DNA of 64,000 nt from Elasticomyces elasticus. Its lineage: Eukaryota; Ascomycota; Dothideomycetes; Mycosphaerellales; Teratosphaeriaceae. This document shows, one piece after another, positions 21,528 to 31,930 of the stretch. The first letter of the stretch is position 1, and each line of letters opens with the position of its first letter. The translations under genes were made by a program, and so were the position numbers. The notes under the pieces are model-generated. The model was given only the letters and a program-made list of their open reading frames with translations. It was not told where the DNA came from and ran no database searches. The stretch is taken from positions 1,364,001-1,428,000 of the forward strand of contig JAVRQT010000005.1 in the NCBI GenBank assembly GCA_035926095.1, written 5' to 3'.

Positions 21528-24500
21528 TTATTGGCCTTTTCGCAGCGTTAGACGTCTTCTCGAGCTCGATCCGTGCCTTTGGACCAGCTGCCCGTCGGAT
21601 CTGCTGGTCGTTGTTCCCCTCCTTGACAGCGATATGACTTTCACAGCATTTCCGAATGCAACCGCAACAGAGTGTGGGTCAAGCATTGCGGCAGGGCCAG
21701 CCTTGTTAACGTAGAGCGAAGCCTCCTCGTCCGTAATTTCAGAGGGTGTGGGAAGGTCCAATGTGTCCATTTCACCACCCAGATTCATCCTGTACACTTG
21801 CCAGACATCGTCGCTGCCCCGCCGTACTGGTTTCGGACAGGCTCGTAGGCGATGACGGATCTGTGTTGACGAGAGGGACTCCTTCGCATCGTCATTCTTC
21901 GTCTCCTGCGGCTTTCTTCGTATGCCAACAATGGCTTGGGAGGGCATGGCTATCCACTCTCCGTCGTCAGTCATCCGATGCACTGCATAGTCGCTATCGT
22001 CGACCTGCCGACACGATGACGACTTCCTCCGTACGCAGAGCGGAGCTTCTTCTTCTTCTCGAGCAGTGGTACGACTTGATAAAGTGAACCCATGGCCGTC
22101 AGGAGACAGTGAAGCAAACCCAAAGGAGCGCAAAGCCACGGACCCACAAACTGGACAGCTGGCGACGGGACCCAGCACCACATGAGAGCCAGGCTCGGGA
22201 GAGGCGCCAAGGCTACATATTGTCGACAGAGCGATGGCGTCGATGATGAAGCAAGCATTCGCCGTTGTTACCAGAAGCATATCCGGGTCCAGCTCAGAGC
22301 GCGGCACAATACTCACCGCACCACTCGGACGGCCTCGAGCAGTATCTACAGGGAGCTGGAGCGAAGCACAATGTGCATAAGTATTGCCACTTCGCTGCAA
22401 CGCGACCAGCTCCGCTTCCTCCGTTACGACAAAGATCTTATGTGTATTGCCAACGTTTATGCTGGCGGCACCCAGCAGTGGTATCTCGGAGATTCGGCTG
22501 CTGCTATCTGCTTCGAGGGCAGTAACGGCTCGCTGCGTCAATCGACCGCCCGAGGTCACGATGACAAAACAGAGCTTCGTCTCTGTGCCTGCATCATCTG
22601 GTAGCTGTGCGAACTCGAAGAGAATCGCGGGATTGTCATCTGGATATCGTAGAGGCTCGACCGCCATAGCCGACCCAGCATAGTAGAACACGACACTATC
22701 GTCCGCGCAATGGCACGCCAACCACTCGCCGCTATCATCAATCGCAGCAGCGCGGACGGGCCACGCCATGGTTCCGAGGGTTTGGTACGGGACTGCCCAC
22801 GTTGTGTAGGTTTTCTGCATCCTGTCGAAGATAGACACAACGATTGTCCGATCAAACCCGACCGTGACAAAATGGCCCTTCACGTTTCCGAATAGCTTCA
22901 CGATATCTAATCGATGCGGCAATGCCACTGACTGGACCGAGAGCGCTTCATCAACTCGGTCGTCGTCTCCACTTTCATCATCACTAGCCTCGCTGTAGAG
23001 CAGAAAGTTCATAAGCACTGCCACGAAAGCTACGGCGAATACTATCGCAACCGCAACGGGGTAAAAGTGGTATCGGGCGAAGCCAGCTAGAGCATGTGTC
23101 CAATCTTCTGTACCTAGCGGAGCTCCAGTCCTGTCTGCACCAGACAGCACGACAATTAGTGGAGCGAATACACGAATTATGAAGCTATCCGCGCCAGGTT
23201 TCGCCAATCGCATGACCTCCCTAGCGGTGTCGAAGTCTTGCATGCGCATCCATTCTCCAGGCGTAAGAGTGGCGTTCATTGGTGGAGGCGTAAAAGTGTC
23301 GAAATCTGCGATATCCTTGGATCCACCTGAGACGAAGCCAAGAAGATGACGCAAACCAGTACCCTTCTCATTCTCATGTCCCTCGAAGAAATGGAAGTTC
23401 AACGAGAGGATGAACGTGGTAGTCACTGCAGTGCCCGCCATACGTGTGCTGAATGGTAGGCGGCCTTGCATCAGCGCATCGAACCAGGTGTGCCTGTGCT
23501 GCGAGGGCAATGGCTTGCGCGTGACCTTGCGCTTTTGCTGGTTCGATCGAGCAAGAGCATCTTGCAGCTCCAGACGCCGAATGTCGACGTTGAGTACGGC
23601 GACGAAGAAGGTCAGTAAGAGAAAGGCGTCGAAGAAGGTGGCAATGCAGGCGAAGATGCAGAAAGCTGCGACGCCAGGTGAGACGAACGATGCTAGTAGC
23701 GACAGGATGATGAGGTTCTGTGCTGCTGTAGCGACAGAGACTGGTCCGACGTCTCCGAGTGCATTTGCAATGCGCTGATCGGTAGCCATGGTCGCAGGGT
23801 AAGCCAGGACAGCGTTGATCAGCCGGAACATGTTCTCCAGGCCAATGACCAGCACCACGAACGGGTATGCGTTCTGCGGTATCATACTGAGATTGATCTT
23901 GAAAATGCCACAAATCGTAAAGGACGCCAGGACTGAAAAGGTCATTTGCGTGATTGCTGTGACGACAAGCCCGAACCGTGAGTGGAAAGCTTTGATCCTG
24001 CGTAAGCTGAGCAGCACATACAAAGCCATACAGCCGTAAGCAAAAGCAAGTGCGGCGTTTTCCTGCAAGCTTAGCGGCATGAAGCTGAACTCGTAGACTC
24101 GATTTCGAGTCACATCGCCATCGAAAGGGAACAGTTGGCAGTTCTCGCAAGCGATGCCTTTGACCGACTTCATCCTATCCTGCCACTGTCCACCCACGCC
24201 CATATTCTCAACCTTGTTCATAAACGTCAGTACCAACGCATCGGCCGCTTTCAGATGGCGATGATCGAAGACCTTTCCTGCGAATACCGAAGCAGGTCTC
24301 AACGCGACGTTGAGCGACGAAGAGGTACGCGACTGTGCGTTGATTGTGTTCAAGACGTCTGGGTCTTCGTCGATCATCTCCGCCGAGCTGTTCCAGTACA
24401 TCAGCGGTGAATGGTAGCCCCACGTCAAGGTGGATGAGCGCAGCCTCTCATTGAGGACTGGTAGAGAGGTCAAAGCCTCGCCACCGACAAGTGCCTGCTG

Positions 24501-24851
24501 AATCTTGAGTCCGCTTTGCAGAACGTCCTTTTCGAGAGCGCCCATGTAGTTCCCGTGAACCCAGACTTGACGCATCTCCACGTCTATGTAAACAGGATCC
24601 CCCGCATAAGGTTTCGCGCTCGTCCACACGTGGTGAGGGTACGCCGCGAAGCCTGCTGTTGGGTTCTCGGCCAGGAAAATGGTCGGAAAGGAGAAGCCCA
24701 TAGCGACCGCGACTGATATAAGCATGGCGACCAGCCAGTGTTGAGCCGTGAGCTTGCCATGACGGTAGAACGCTCGTCTGATAGGATGGTTTGCTGACAG
24801 TCGTGGCGGTTGGCTGGTTCCTCGCAGAGGATAGAGGAGGTACCACAGCAT
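21528..24851 (-). CDS. SREBP cleavage-activating protein (SCAP/Scp1) with sterol-sensing domain and WD40 repeats
   Basis: A single exon of 1107 residues from the ATG at 24851. TM1 lies near residues 40-62. A luminal loop includes RQVWVHGNYMGAL and SPLMYWNSS. A sterol-sensing domain spans about residues 260-430, with YVLLSLRR, SRFGLVV, PFVVLVIGLENMF and a final LNVDIRRLEL. From about 650 onwards the protein is WD40-like, starting with KGHFVTVGFDRTIVV. This order is specific to SCAP rather than Patched, NPC1 or HMG-CoA reductase. SCAP carries SREBP from the ER to the Golgi when sterols or oxygen are low. The YxxxxxR loop, the Leu of SRFGLV and an Asp in the position of the human D443 region are kept. 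The COPII hexapeptide position reads LELQDA instead of MELADL. An acidic loop separates the last TM from the WD40 region. Confidence 0.92.
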   Translation of the reverse strand: MLWYLLYPLRGTSQPPRLSANHPIRRAFYRHGKLTAQHWLVAMLISVAVAMGFSFPTIFLAENPTAGFAAYPHHVWTSAKPYAGDPVYIDVEMRQVWVHGNYMGALEKDVLQSGLKIQQALVGGEALTSLPVLNERLRSSTLTWGYHSPLMYWNSSAEMIDEDPDVLNTINAQSRTSSSLNVALRPASVFAGKVFDHRHLKAADALVLTFMNKVENMGVGGQWQDRMKSVKGIACENCQLFPFDGDVTRNRVYEFSFMPLSLQENAALAFAYGCMALYVLLSLRRIKAFHSRFGLVVTAITQMTFSVLASFTICGIFKINLSMIPQNAYPFVVLVIGLENMFRLINAVLAYPATMATDQRIANALGDVGPVSVATAAQNLIILSLLASFVSPGVAAFCIFACIATFFDAFLLLTFFVAVLNVDIRRLELQDALARSNQQKRKVTRKPLPSQHRHTWFDALMQGRLPFSTRMAGTAVTTTFILSLNFHFFEGHENEKGTGLRHLLGFVSGGSKDIADFDTFTPPPMNATLTPGEWMRMQDFDTAREVMRLAKPGADSFIIRVFAPLIVVLSGADRTGAPLGTEDWTHALAGFARYHFYPVAVAIVFAVAFVAVLMNFLLYSEASDDESGDDDRVDEALSVQSVALPHRLDIVKLFGNVKGHFVTVGFDRTIVVSIFDRMQKTYTTWAVPYQTLGTMAWPVRAAAIDDSGEWLACHCADDSVVFYYAGSAMAVEPLRYPDDNPAILFEFAQLPDDAGTETKLCFVIVTSGGRLTQRAVTALEADSSSRISEIPLLGAASINVGNTHKIFVVTEEAELVALQRSGNTYAHCASLQLPVDTARGRPSGAVSIVPRSELDPDMLLVTTANACFIIDAIALSTICSLGASPEPGSHVVLGPVASCPVCGSVALRSFGFASLSPDGHGFTLSSRTTAREEEEAPLCVRRKSSSCRQVDDSDYAVHRMTDDGEWIAMPSQAIVGIRRKPQETKNDDAKESLSSTQIRHRLRACPKPVRRGSDDVWQVYRMNLGGEMDTLDLPTPSEITDEEASLYVNKAGPAAMLDPHSVAVAFGNAVKVISLSRRGTTTSRSDGQLVQRHGSSSRRRLTLRKGQ

Positions 24852-25228
24852 CTTGTATTCCGTGATGGGTGAATGGCTTACACGTCGAGGGCTAATCAGA
24901 GTAGACAAACCTATGCCTCCATGTCTACGGCAGGACTGATTGTTGTGCTGGTATTGGAAGCCGCCGAAGACACAAGATCAAGATTCTCATTGTAATAGAA
25001 CTTTGAGCCTTCGTAGCCGTTTTGATCTTGCCTTCCTCTCAAGGTAGGTGCTTCACTGTAAGGACAGAGAACCGAGAAGGTGTTTGTTTGATCGTCCAAG
25101 AAGTGCATTGGAAAGCACGATGTTGGCCCGAGCGCCTGCGCCAAAACGTCAGGTCCAAGCTTCACGTTCGCAGAGCTCCCATAGCAAAAGCAGCATTGCA
25201 CTCATTTCTGATCACTACACCGCCGAAG
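24852..25228. promoter_or_regulatory. Shared divergent promoter, SCAP / V-ATPase subunit H
   Basis: 377 bp separate two divergent ATGs. The + side contains a short pyrimidine-rich leader. I saw no sterol-regulatory-element match clear enough to claim. Confidence 0.5.
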
Positions 25229-26677
25229 ATGTCTCTCGACCCGCCTGCCTATATACTGTCCCTGCAGAACAACATCCGAGCGAGGCCGATAAGCTGGGAG
25301 GGAGCAGTCCGAGCGAAGACCATCACAGACTCCGACCTGAAGAAGATCAAGGCAATAGACAAGGTCCGCAAGGAACAGAGGAAGCAGACAATCGAAGCGG
25401 ACACGAGCACGTACACGACACTACTCCTGGGCAATGGCGAGACGAAGAGCATCTTCGAGAGCGCAGCGAAGCGACTGGACATCCTGCAGTACATGCTGGT
25501 CTTGACTGGAGATCTCATTGACGACATTCCCGCGCTCGTCGACTCTCTTGTCAAGCACCCACACCCTTACAAGCCATTCCTGCCGCTTCTGAAGCAATCT
25601 AACAATGCCGAAGACCCGATTCCGCTCCTTACCTCAGCCGTCTTGTCTTCGTTGCTGTCAAGAGGTCTGGTCGCGCAACCGAAGTCTACACCGGAGATAG
25701 ATGAGGCGCTGCCTAAAATCTACACCTACATTGCTGCACTTTCAAACACATCCGACTCGAATCTACAGGACATTGCTGTGCAGGAGTACAGCGCTTTACT
25801 TCGCACGCTGAAGTCAAGGCAACAGTTCTGGGAACAACGCAAGGAGACACTCAACCCGCTTGTAGATGTCTTGCGCAATGCTACCGGCGGTAAGGACACG
25901 GATAGCACGGTGTACAATGGTGGATCATCTGGCTCCATTCGATCGACTGCAACGGAGAGCATTAAGGTGGGAGGCGGTGTTGGTCTGCAGCTGCTCTACC
26001 ATATCTTGATGGTGATCTGGCAGCTCTCATTCGAGGGCAGACTTATTGGCAAAGGATTGGACGAGGAGCACGACATCATCCCACTGTACGCCCAACTCGT
26101 CCGCGTCTCGCCGAAGGAGAAGACCACCAGGTTGTTACTCGGCACGTTATACAACTTGCTCTCATACAACAAGAGCACACTCATGCCTGCGGCAGCCTCA
26201 GCCAAGCTCCCGACTGTTCTCTCAAACCTGAAAACCCGGCATTTCACCGATCAGGATCTGCTCGAAGACCTCGACAACCTGACGAAGATGATGGACGAGT
26301 ACACTTCCTCGCAGACCACCTTGGACGAGTATGCGGCCGAAGTACAATCTGGCCACTTACGCTGGAGCCCACCTCATAAGAACGCCGACTTCTGGGCCGA
26401 GAATGCCCGTGCCATCATTGAAAACGACAATGGTGATTTGTGCAAGAAGCTTGCGGAGATTATGGACAAGGACTGGAACAACGACAAGCAGGTATTGGCC
26501 ATTGGCTGCAACGACGTGGCGTTCTTGGTCAAGCAATGTCCCGAGAAGCGTCAAGCGTTGGAGCGGTACGGTCTGAAGGTAAGAGTGATGGCTCTGATGC
26601 AGGATGAGAACGAGAGCGTGCGGTGGGAGAGCTTGAGAGCGGTAGGGGAGTGGCTGCGGTATACGTTCGATGCGTAG
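25229..26677 (+). CDS. VMA13: Vacuolar H+-ATPase subunit H (Vma13)
   Basis: A single exon of 482 residues, against 478 in yeast. The protein is all-helical and armadillo-like, with family sequence throughout: ISWEGAVRAKTIT near the start, ALLRTLKSRQQFWE, LLYHILMVIWQLSFE in the middle, and the C-terminal domain with LRWSPPHKNADFWAENARA and LAIGCNDVAFLVK. Subunit H sits on the V1 sector of the vacuolar ATPase, activates the assembled pump and inhibits ATP hydrolysis by free V1. I chose the start MSLDPPAY; the frame is open for another 69 codons upstream, but that part is not family-like. Confidence 0.96.
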   Translation: MSLDPPAYILSLQNNIRARPISWEGAVRAKTITDSDLKKIKAIDKVRKEQRKQTIEADTSTYTTLLLGNGETKSIFESAAKRLDILQYMLVLTGDLIDDIPALVDSLVKHPHPYKPFLPLLKQSNNAEDPIPLLTSAVLSSLLSRGLVAQPKSTPEIDEALPKIYTYIAALSNTSDSNLQDIAVQEYSALLRTLKSRQQFWEQRKETLNPLVDVLRNATGGKDTDSTVYNGGSSGSIRSTATESIKVGGGVGLQLLYHILMVIWQLSFEGRLIGKGLDEEHDIIPLYAQLVRVSPKEKTTRLLLGTLYNLLSYNKSTLMPAAASAKLPTVLSNLKTRHFTDQDLLEDLDNLTKMMDEYTSSQTTLDEYAAEVQSGHLRWSPPHKNADFWAENARAIIENDNGDLCKKLAEIMDKDWNNDKQVLAIGCNDVAFLVKQCPEKRQALERYGLKVRVMALMQDENESVRWESLRAVGEWLRYTFDA

Positions 26678-27429
26678 GTGTTTGGTGTGTTGAACGTTCA
26701 AAGCGATTTGGCGAGTGTTGTAGGGCGTAGACGGTCTGTATAGAACATTGCTGCTGTACGGGAGCTCTTCGGGTGTCTTGATATGGCAATGGTCGAGCAT
26801 CTTCCATCTCTGTGCTTCCTGAGTCAACCTCAGACATCTTGGCGAAAGCTACAGCCATTGCCGCCAAAAACCGCCTTGTTTCACATTTCGGCTCACCCCA
26901 CACATCAGCACTCAATCCCCAACACCAACATCGACATTCATCGGATTTTCACCGACATCTGGAAAACATTCTGCTGTGGCCTGCGCAGTCCACTTCGCCC
27001 ATTGCGCCCTTGCGTCTTCTGGCGCAGCTCAACGTAACACCGCGAAAAAGAACTGCTGCAGCCTACGCCTGGACCTCGACAGCGGCGAAGCCACCCTCAG
27101 CGCAGGGTCCAATAAACATCTGTGATTGGTACAGACGCGCGTAAAACATCCATCTCGGCACCCTACCCGCCCATCCTCCTGCCCAACAAGGAAACGCGTG
27201 TGCACTTTAGCGTGAATGGCGAAGCTTCTTCAGCTTTCGTTGGAGCGCGACGCTGCTGGCGGCTTAATATAGGGAGGCTCCTCTTTTCCTTCGCCTTCAC
27301 GTTGTCGTCGTCCTCTTCTACAAAAGCACATCTGGTCAATTCTCTTTCGTTGTCGCGCATTACTACAGATCTCCTATTTCCTACCCATATCAACACACTC
27401 GCTCAGCAGCTCCTAGCAAATCAGACAAG
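26678..27429. promoter_or_regulatory. Promoter region of the GPI-type protein gene, with CT-rich leader
   Basis: 752 bp. An AT-rich element, TTAATATAG, lies near 27262-27271. From there to the ATG at 27430 the + strand is strongly pyrimidine-rich and ends in TCAGACAAG before the ATG. This layout is common in highly expressed ascomycete genes. No other gene is seen. Confidence 0.5.
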
Positions 27430-28081
27430 ATGCAATACACAACTCTCGCCCTTTCCGCCTTCGCGGCCACTGCTCTGGCGCAGTCGAGCATCGACCAGTA
27501 CGTTAGGCGCAAACCTATGAAATCATTCACTTCTAACAGCGTGCAGGATCTCCGTCTACCAGGTCCTCCAGACTGCCCTCCCATCCTCCCTCGTCGCTGA
27601 GGCGTTGACAAACCCGGCCGCCGCCTCCAGCCAGATCGCCGCAGAGTTCGCGACCGCAACTCCCAGCTGGTTCTCTGCCCTCCCATCCGACATCAAGACC
27701 TACCTCGTTCCTCTTGCGACCAACAGCGCTGCGCTTAGCTCTGCCGCAGGCAACGTTACCGGCTTGAACGCGACGGCTGCCATGACCACACCAGTTAGCA
27801 ACGCAACAGCAGTCAGCGCTGGTCAGTCAAGCATCTTGGCCAGCATCCAGTCGCAGAACAGCTCCGTCGTTTCGCGCGCATCGCTCGGCACATCATCTGG
27901 TGCAGGTGCCACCACTTCTGGCTCGTCTGGCGCCTCTTCATCTGGTGCCAGCGGCGCCGCTGCTACATCTGGAGGATCGTCCGGCTCATCTTCCACATCT
28001 GGTTCTGGCGCGATCCCGACCGCAGTCATTGGTGGTGGTTTGGCCGGTATCGTTGGCATCGTTGGTCTTTTCGCATTGTAA
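27430..28081 (+). CDS. Small secreted, probably GPI-anchored cell-wall protein
   Basis: Exons 27430-27497 and 27547-28081 are joined across a 49-nt intron (GTACGT, branch CTAAC, CAG), giving 200 residues. A signal peptide (MQYTTLALSAFAATALAQ) leads to a region of about 85 residues without cysteines that includes TPSWFSALPSDIKTYLV. A Ser/Gly/Ala/Thr-rich spacer follows, then a C-terminal hydrophobic tail (AVIGGGLAGIVGIVGLFAL) preceded by small residues, as expected of a GPI attachment signal. Similar small Ser-rich GPI proteins are common in Pezizomycotina walls. The exact function is unknown. The CT-rich upstream leader suggests strong expression. Confidence 0.85.
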
Positions 28082-28603
28082 ATTGGCTGGCAATAATGGA
28101 GGCTTGGATATGCATGCATTGGGTTACAGCTTTCGAGCTTGGAGCGAGGCGCGGCACAACTGAGCATTTGTTTTACGCAAGTCCGATGACATTCGTGTAA
28201 ATACTTGGCGAGAAAAGTAGTCCTGTAATGCGCACGTTCGAGAATCCTATGAACCGTCACCACATCGATACTCTTTCGATATCCATGGGCTAATTAGCGA
28301 CCGAATCGCTGCACTCTCGCCAACGACAGGTATTTGGCATGAGGCTTGCCAAGGACGATCAAGGTACTCAAGTGGGCAGTATAGAGGCTGTGCTAACACA
28401 TACATTTAGGCCATCAGGCTGCCTCAACGTTGAAGCACTACAGTCGTACAACACTCTCGCTTCCGATCGTGTTGTTCATCACAATCAAAGACCCGACGAC
28501 CCTTGAGACTGGTTACGAAGGCGATCTTCGTTGCTTGCAGAAGGCAGTGTGGTCGCTTCACCCTGGCTTGATACTGATACATCACGTAAAAGACATACAC
28601 CAC
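28082..28603. other. Intergenic, same-strand genes
   Basis: 522 bp between the GPI-type gene and the first HET gene. The HET frame stays open upstream to about 28430, but this part does not look conserved. Nothing else is seen. Confidence 0.5.
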
Positions 28604-30867
28604 ATGTCAGACACCGGCCTGCAGTCAAGTAAATTCATCTACAGGCATCTTGAAAGCTACAAGATTCGACTCTTGCATCTAGTGTCCGGCGACTGGAATG
28701 ACGAGATCCGCTGCGTCGTCTTCGAGGTCGACTTACAACATCAAAACATCGACTATGAGGCCGTCTCGTACACATGGGGAGATCCTGGTCTACCGAGGCA
28801 TCCCATCCGGGTGGCAAACTCACCAACTGGTCAAGTTTCGATGACCGCTGGAAATGTGATGGAAGTGTCAGAAGGCACGTTTGAAGCACTGCGACGGTTG
28901 CGCCCAGGCAAGGAGCAAGTGCCTCGTACCTTGTGGATGGATGCGATATCTGTGAGTATAGTGATGGGAAATGTACTATTCTCCGCCACGCTCAATCCTG
29001 ACAATCCGCTTTGAACGACCGTCGTGTCATCATTCACGGCACTCCATTGCACTCCCGCATGCATGATCAATCTTCGTGATACTTGAGAGACTGGCTAACG
29101 CTCATTCGCTCCTCAGATCAATCAAGACAACGTAAACGAGCGGAGTGCCCAGGTCCAGATAATGAAAGACATCTTTTCGAGAGCGCGGCGAGTGCTAGCG
29201 TACGTCGGTGAGAGTGCCGACGACAGCTCAGTGCTGCTTGAAGCGATGCAAGCCTCACAGGAGTCACTCGTTGCCACATTGGACGACCCTGTTGGGATCT
29301 CCGGGAACTTCAGCTCAACGGCTCACAGCGAATATGTTGACAACCCTATGCGGCGTTGCCTCGAGAACTTCCTGCGTCGACGGTGGTTCAGCAGGATTTG
29401 GGGTGAGCACCACAAAAACATTTTGTCTGCGTGAGGCTATCAGCTAATGCTTGTCGGTGTTGCATAGTTGTGCAAGAGATAGTGCTAGCCAAAGAGATCG
29501 TACTCATCTGTGGTGACAGCCACACATATTGGGAAGCGTTCCAAGCCGCCGTGAGAGCCTGGTACCCCGAGCATATAATTGCTGAGCCCTTACCTGCTGT
29601 CTTACGCCGTACCGATTGGGTGTCCTCTGGTGTCTTGCAAGCCCTGCAGACGACAAGGATGTGCGAGGCCACTGATGGCAGGGACAAATTGTACGGCATC
29701 GGTGCGTTGTTACGTCAAAGCCGGGCAACGGAAGAATCGAAGCAGACTTCTCCTGGAGTGGTCAGGGCTGGCAGACAGCGTTTCCGCAGCCAAGTCGAGC
29801 GTATTCCACCTGTGGATTACAAGAAGTCCGTGAGATCCGTCTTCTTCGACGTTGCGGATAATCAGGTAAACTCACCTCCGACCCAGACCCGGCTGGACGT
29901 GCTCTCGTACGTACAGAGTGAGACCATGACGCCGAGCTGGGTGCCGGACTGGAGAGTGCGATCCGGACGGAGTGTCATAGCCTTCGACGCACCCAATGGA
30001 GCGTACTCCAAGACGCTCTATCATGCAGGTGGCAACTTCGAAGACCCGATGCTACTCCTACGAGGGTCTCGGGAGAAGAATGGCAGGCAGTATATCACTG
30101 TTGGCGTCATCGTTCTTGGGACAGTCAAAGAGGTCGCTCGTACGAACCCTGCGCGAGGTCCACGTATGGATCGGGACATTGGTCTGAGGTCGTGGAATTA
30201 CATGATATGGCTGCACCGCAATCCAAATGTCGATTCGACGGCCAGAACTGACCAGAATGAAGACCATGACTTATTTCCTGATTGGCGAGGCGAGCTCTAT
30301 AGTGTTCTCAGCTACGTGGAACCGGGGCCCGATTATGGTACACTGTTCCCAGGCAGAGCGGACAGGTCAATGGATTCGCAGGGCCCACAATATTTCGGAG
30401 AAGATGCAAGTGTTGCGGACGAGACTTTCGAGTATGACCGACAAGACGCCCCGATGTTAATGGGCTACTTGAGATCGGCCGACAATGACTCCTGGCGCCA
30501 CGTGAAAGGCTACGAGGACAACATGTTCCTCGATGAACTCGGTATCGCACCGCAAGACTACGGCCTGAGAATTAGCGCCACCCGCAGGCTGATGCTGCTA
30601 AGCGACGACACGTATGCGCTGGGCCCAGCGGAGGCCAAAGTAGACGATACGGTTTGCGTGATAATAGGCGCCTCGGTCCCGTTCGTGATCCGGCGTGGAG
30701 CTGAAAAGGAGGGATCAGCGGTCCTGGTGGGAGAGTGCTGGGCGAAGGCTGTAATGCTGGGCGAGGCTGTGCGCCAGAAGAAAGATCAGGGCTATGACGA
30801 GAGCTTCACTGTTAGCGAGGAATTCGAGCAACGAGGATATCGTATTGAGCAATTAGATCTCTTCTAG
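28604..30867 (+). CDS. Heterokaryon-incompatibility (HET) domain protein
   Basis: Three exons, 28604-28951, 29117-29402 and 29468-30867, with introns of 165 and 65 nt, give 677 residues. HET-domain blocks are read in order: YEAVSYTWGDP, then LWMDAISINQDNVNERSAQV across the first splice, then RRRWFSRIWVVQEIVLA across the second. The middle contains DGRDKLYGIGALL and LDVLSYV...PSWVPDW, typical of the family. HET proteins trigger cell death when genetically different hyphae fuse, and the family is greatly expanded in Pezizomycotina. No partner domain (NACHT, WD40) is fused here. Both splices restore conserved motifs, so the model is well supported. An upstream start at about 28430 is possible. 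Confidence 0.88.
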
Positions 30868-30940
30868 AACTGCCGAGCGTCATGCTTCTCTGCCTTGATC
30901 GGCTAATGCTGGATCGTGTGGTACTCGTCAACCATGCATA

Positions 30941-31930
30941 TCACGCCTCTACATCCATCGCCACAACACTCTCCTCGGGAGTCTTGGCCGGCTCCTTCCC
31001 AAACAACCCTTCTATTCTGAACGGCTGAGCCATCTGCGACACAATCTGCACCTCACCCTTATTGACGGCCGTACTCGGTTTCTTGCTCATCTCCGCCGGC
31101 AACTGCAGCCTCTCCTCGTTCAAGTCACTGAGCACCATCAGCGCTGCAGCGTTCAGGTTCGGCACACCACCTCTGCCCAGCCGGCCACGCTTCCGCGCCA
31201 CCTCGACCAGGAAGCGAGAGGTCGTATCGTTGCTCGATGTGACAATCTCGGGGATCTGGTAGTGCTCTATCAATCGCTTGATACCGTTTTGAGTCTTCTG
31301 CATGCGCTCGAGAAGTGCTGTGACAGACTTGATCGGGTCGGCGAGAGCTTGAATGGGTAGTGCTTTGCGAGTGGTTGCGCTTGGAGCAGCAGACTTGACT
31401 TCCTTTATGCCGCTCCAGTCGTTGTCCTCCTCTTCTGACTCCTCGTCATCATCGTCTTCCTCTTCCTCCTCTGCTGCGGCATCTTCCTTGCTGTATGCTT
31501 GCGCACGAGCTTGGGCAGAGGCCAAAAGCGCGGCCATAGGATTGCTACCACTTCCTTCCTCCTCCATCTCCTCGTCTACATCATCCTCATCTTCGTCCAA
31601 CAGAATCTCGTCCTCGTGCTCTGCCTCGACCGCCGCACTCTCAGATGCCTTAGCAGGCACTACCGTCCCGGTTCTCTGTGCTTTGGCAACATCTTTTCTG
31701 CGCTGCGCCTCCTCCGTCTTCCTTCGCCTTGCCTCCTCAATCTCCGCCAAAACCTTCGCCTTGTAGGGGAACTGATTGGGAATGCCTGGGTCCTTGGCTA
31801 TTCTCGACTTCCATTGCGGGTTCTTCTTTGCTTCCTTGCGACCTTTACGCTGTTTGGCTACGGATGCTTTCTCGATCTTGTGGCGTAGGCGCACGGTGCC
31901 GCGCTTGGATTGGGGCTTGCCTATTCTCAT
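30941..31930 (-). CDS. Nug1-like nucleolar protein lacking the GTPase domain
   Basis: A single exon of 329 residues. Residues 1-95 match the basic N-terminus of the nucleolar GTPase Nug1/GNL3 group: RLRHKIEKASVAKQRKGRKE, then KDPGIPNQFPYKAKVLAEIE. A very acidic stretch follows (about 105-170). From residue 198 the sequence resumes at the segment that normally comes after the GTPase domain: DPIKSVTALLERM, HYQIPEI, then VARKRGRLGRGGVPNLNAAA (244-263) and a terminal QPFRIEGLFG. None of the circularly permuted G motifs (NKxD, GxxNVGKS, DxPG) is present, and the 990-nt frame has no room for them. Yeast Nug1 is about 520 residues and helps assemble and export pre-60S subunits. This protein could be a cofactor derived from Nug1 or a decaying copy; the intact frame argues against recent decay. 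Confidence 0.85.
   Translation of the reverse strand: MRIGKPQSKRGTVRLRHKIEKASVAKQRKGRKEAKKNPQWKSRIAKDPGIPNQFPYKAKVLAEIEEARRRKTEEAQRRKDVAKAQRTGTVVPAKASESAAVEAEHEDEILLDEDEDDVDEEMEEEGSGSNPMAALLASAQARAQAYSKEDAAAEEEEEDDDDEESEEEDNDWSGIKEVKSAAPSATTRKALPIQALADPIKSVTALLERMQKTQNGIKRLIEHYQIPEIVTSSNDTTSRFLVEVARKRGRLGRGGVPNLNAAALMVLSDLNEERLQLPAEMSKKPSTAVNKGEVQIVSQMAQPFRIEGLFGKEPAKTPEESVVAMDVEA
31428..31480 (-). repeat. GAG/GAC tract encoding Glu/Asp runs
   Basis: A low-complexity trinucleotide tract in the Nug1-like gene encodes a run of acidic residues. Similar tracts lie near 31560-31620. Confidence 0.75.

Noticed and set aside
23374..24150. 258-codon frame within the SCAP gene
   Set aside because: Same strand as SCAP but another frame; SCAP is continuous and conserved across it.
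28604..30867. Extra intron near 29865 (GTAAAC) in the first HET gene
   Set aside because: The frame remains open and no matching acceptor restores better family sequence; reading through gives LDVLSYV in the right place.
30941..31930. Idea that the missing GTPase domain is hidden in an intron of the Nug1-like gene
   Set aside because: The frame is uninterrupted over 990 nt and no G motif can be read in any frame of this stretch.
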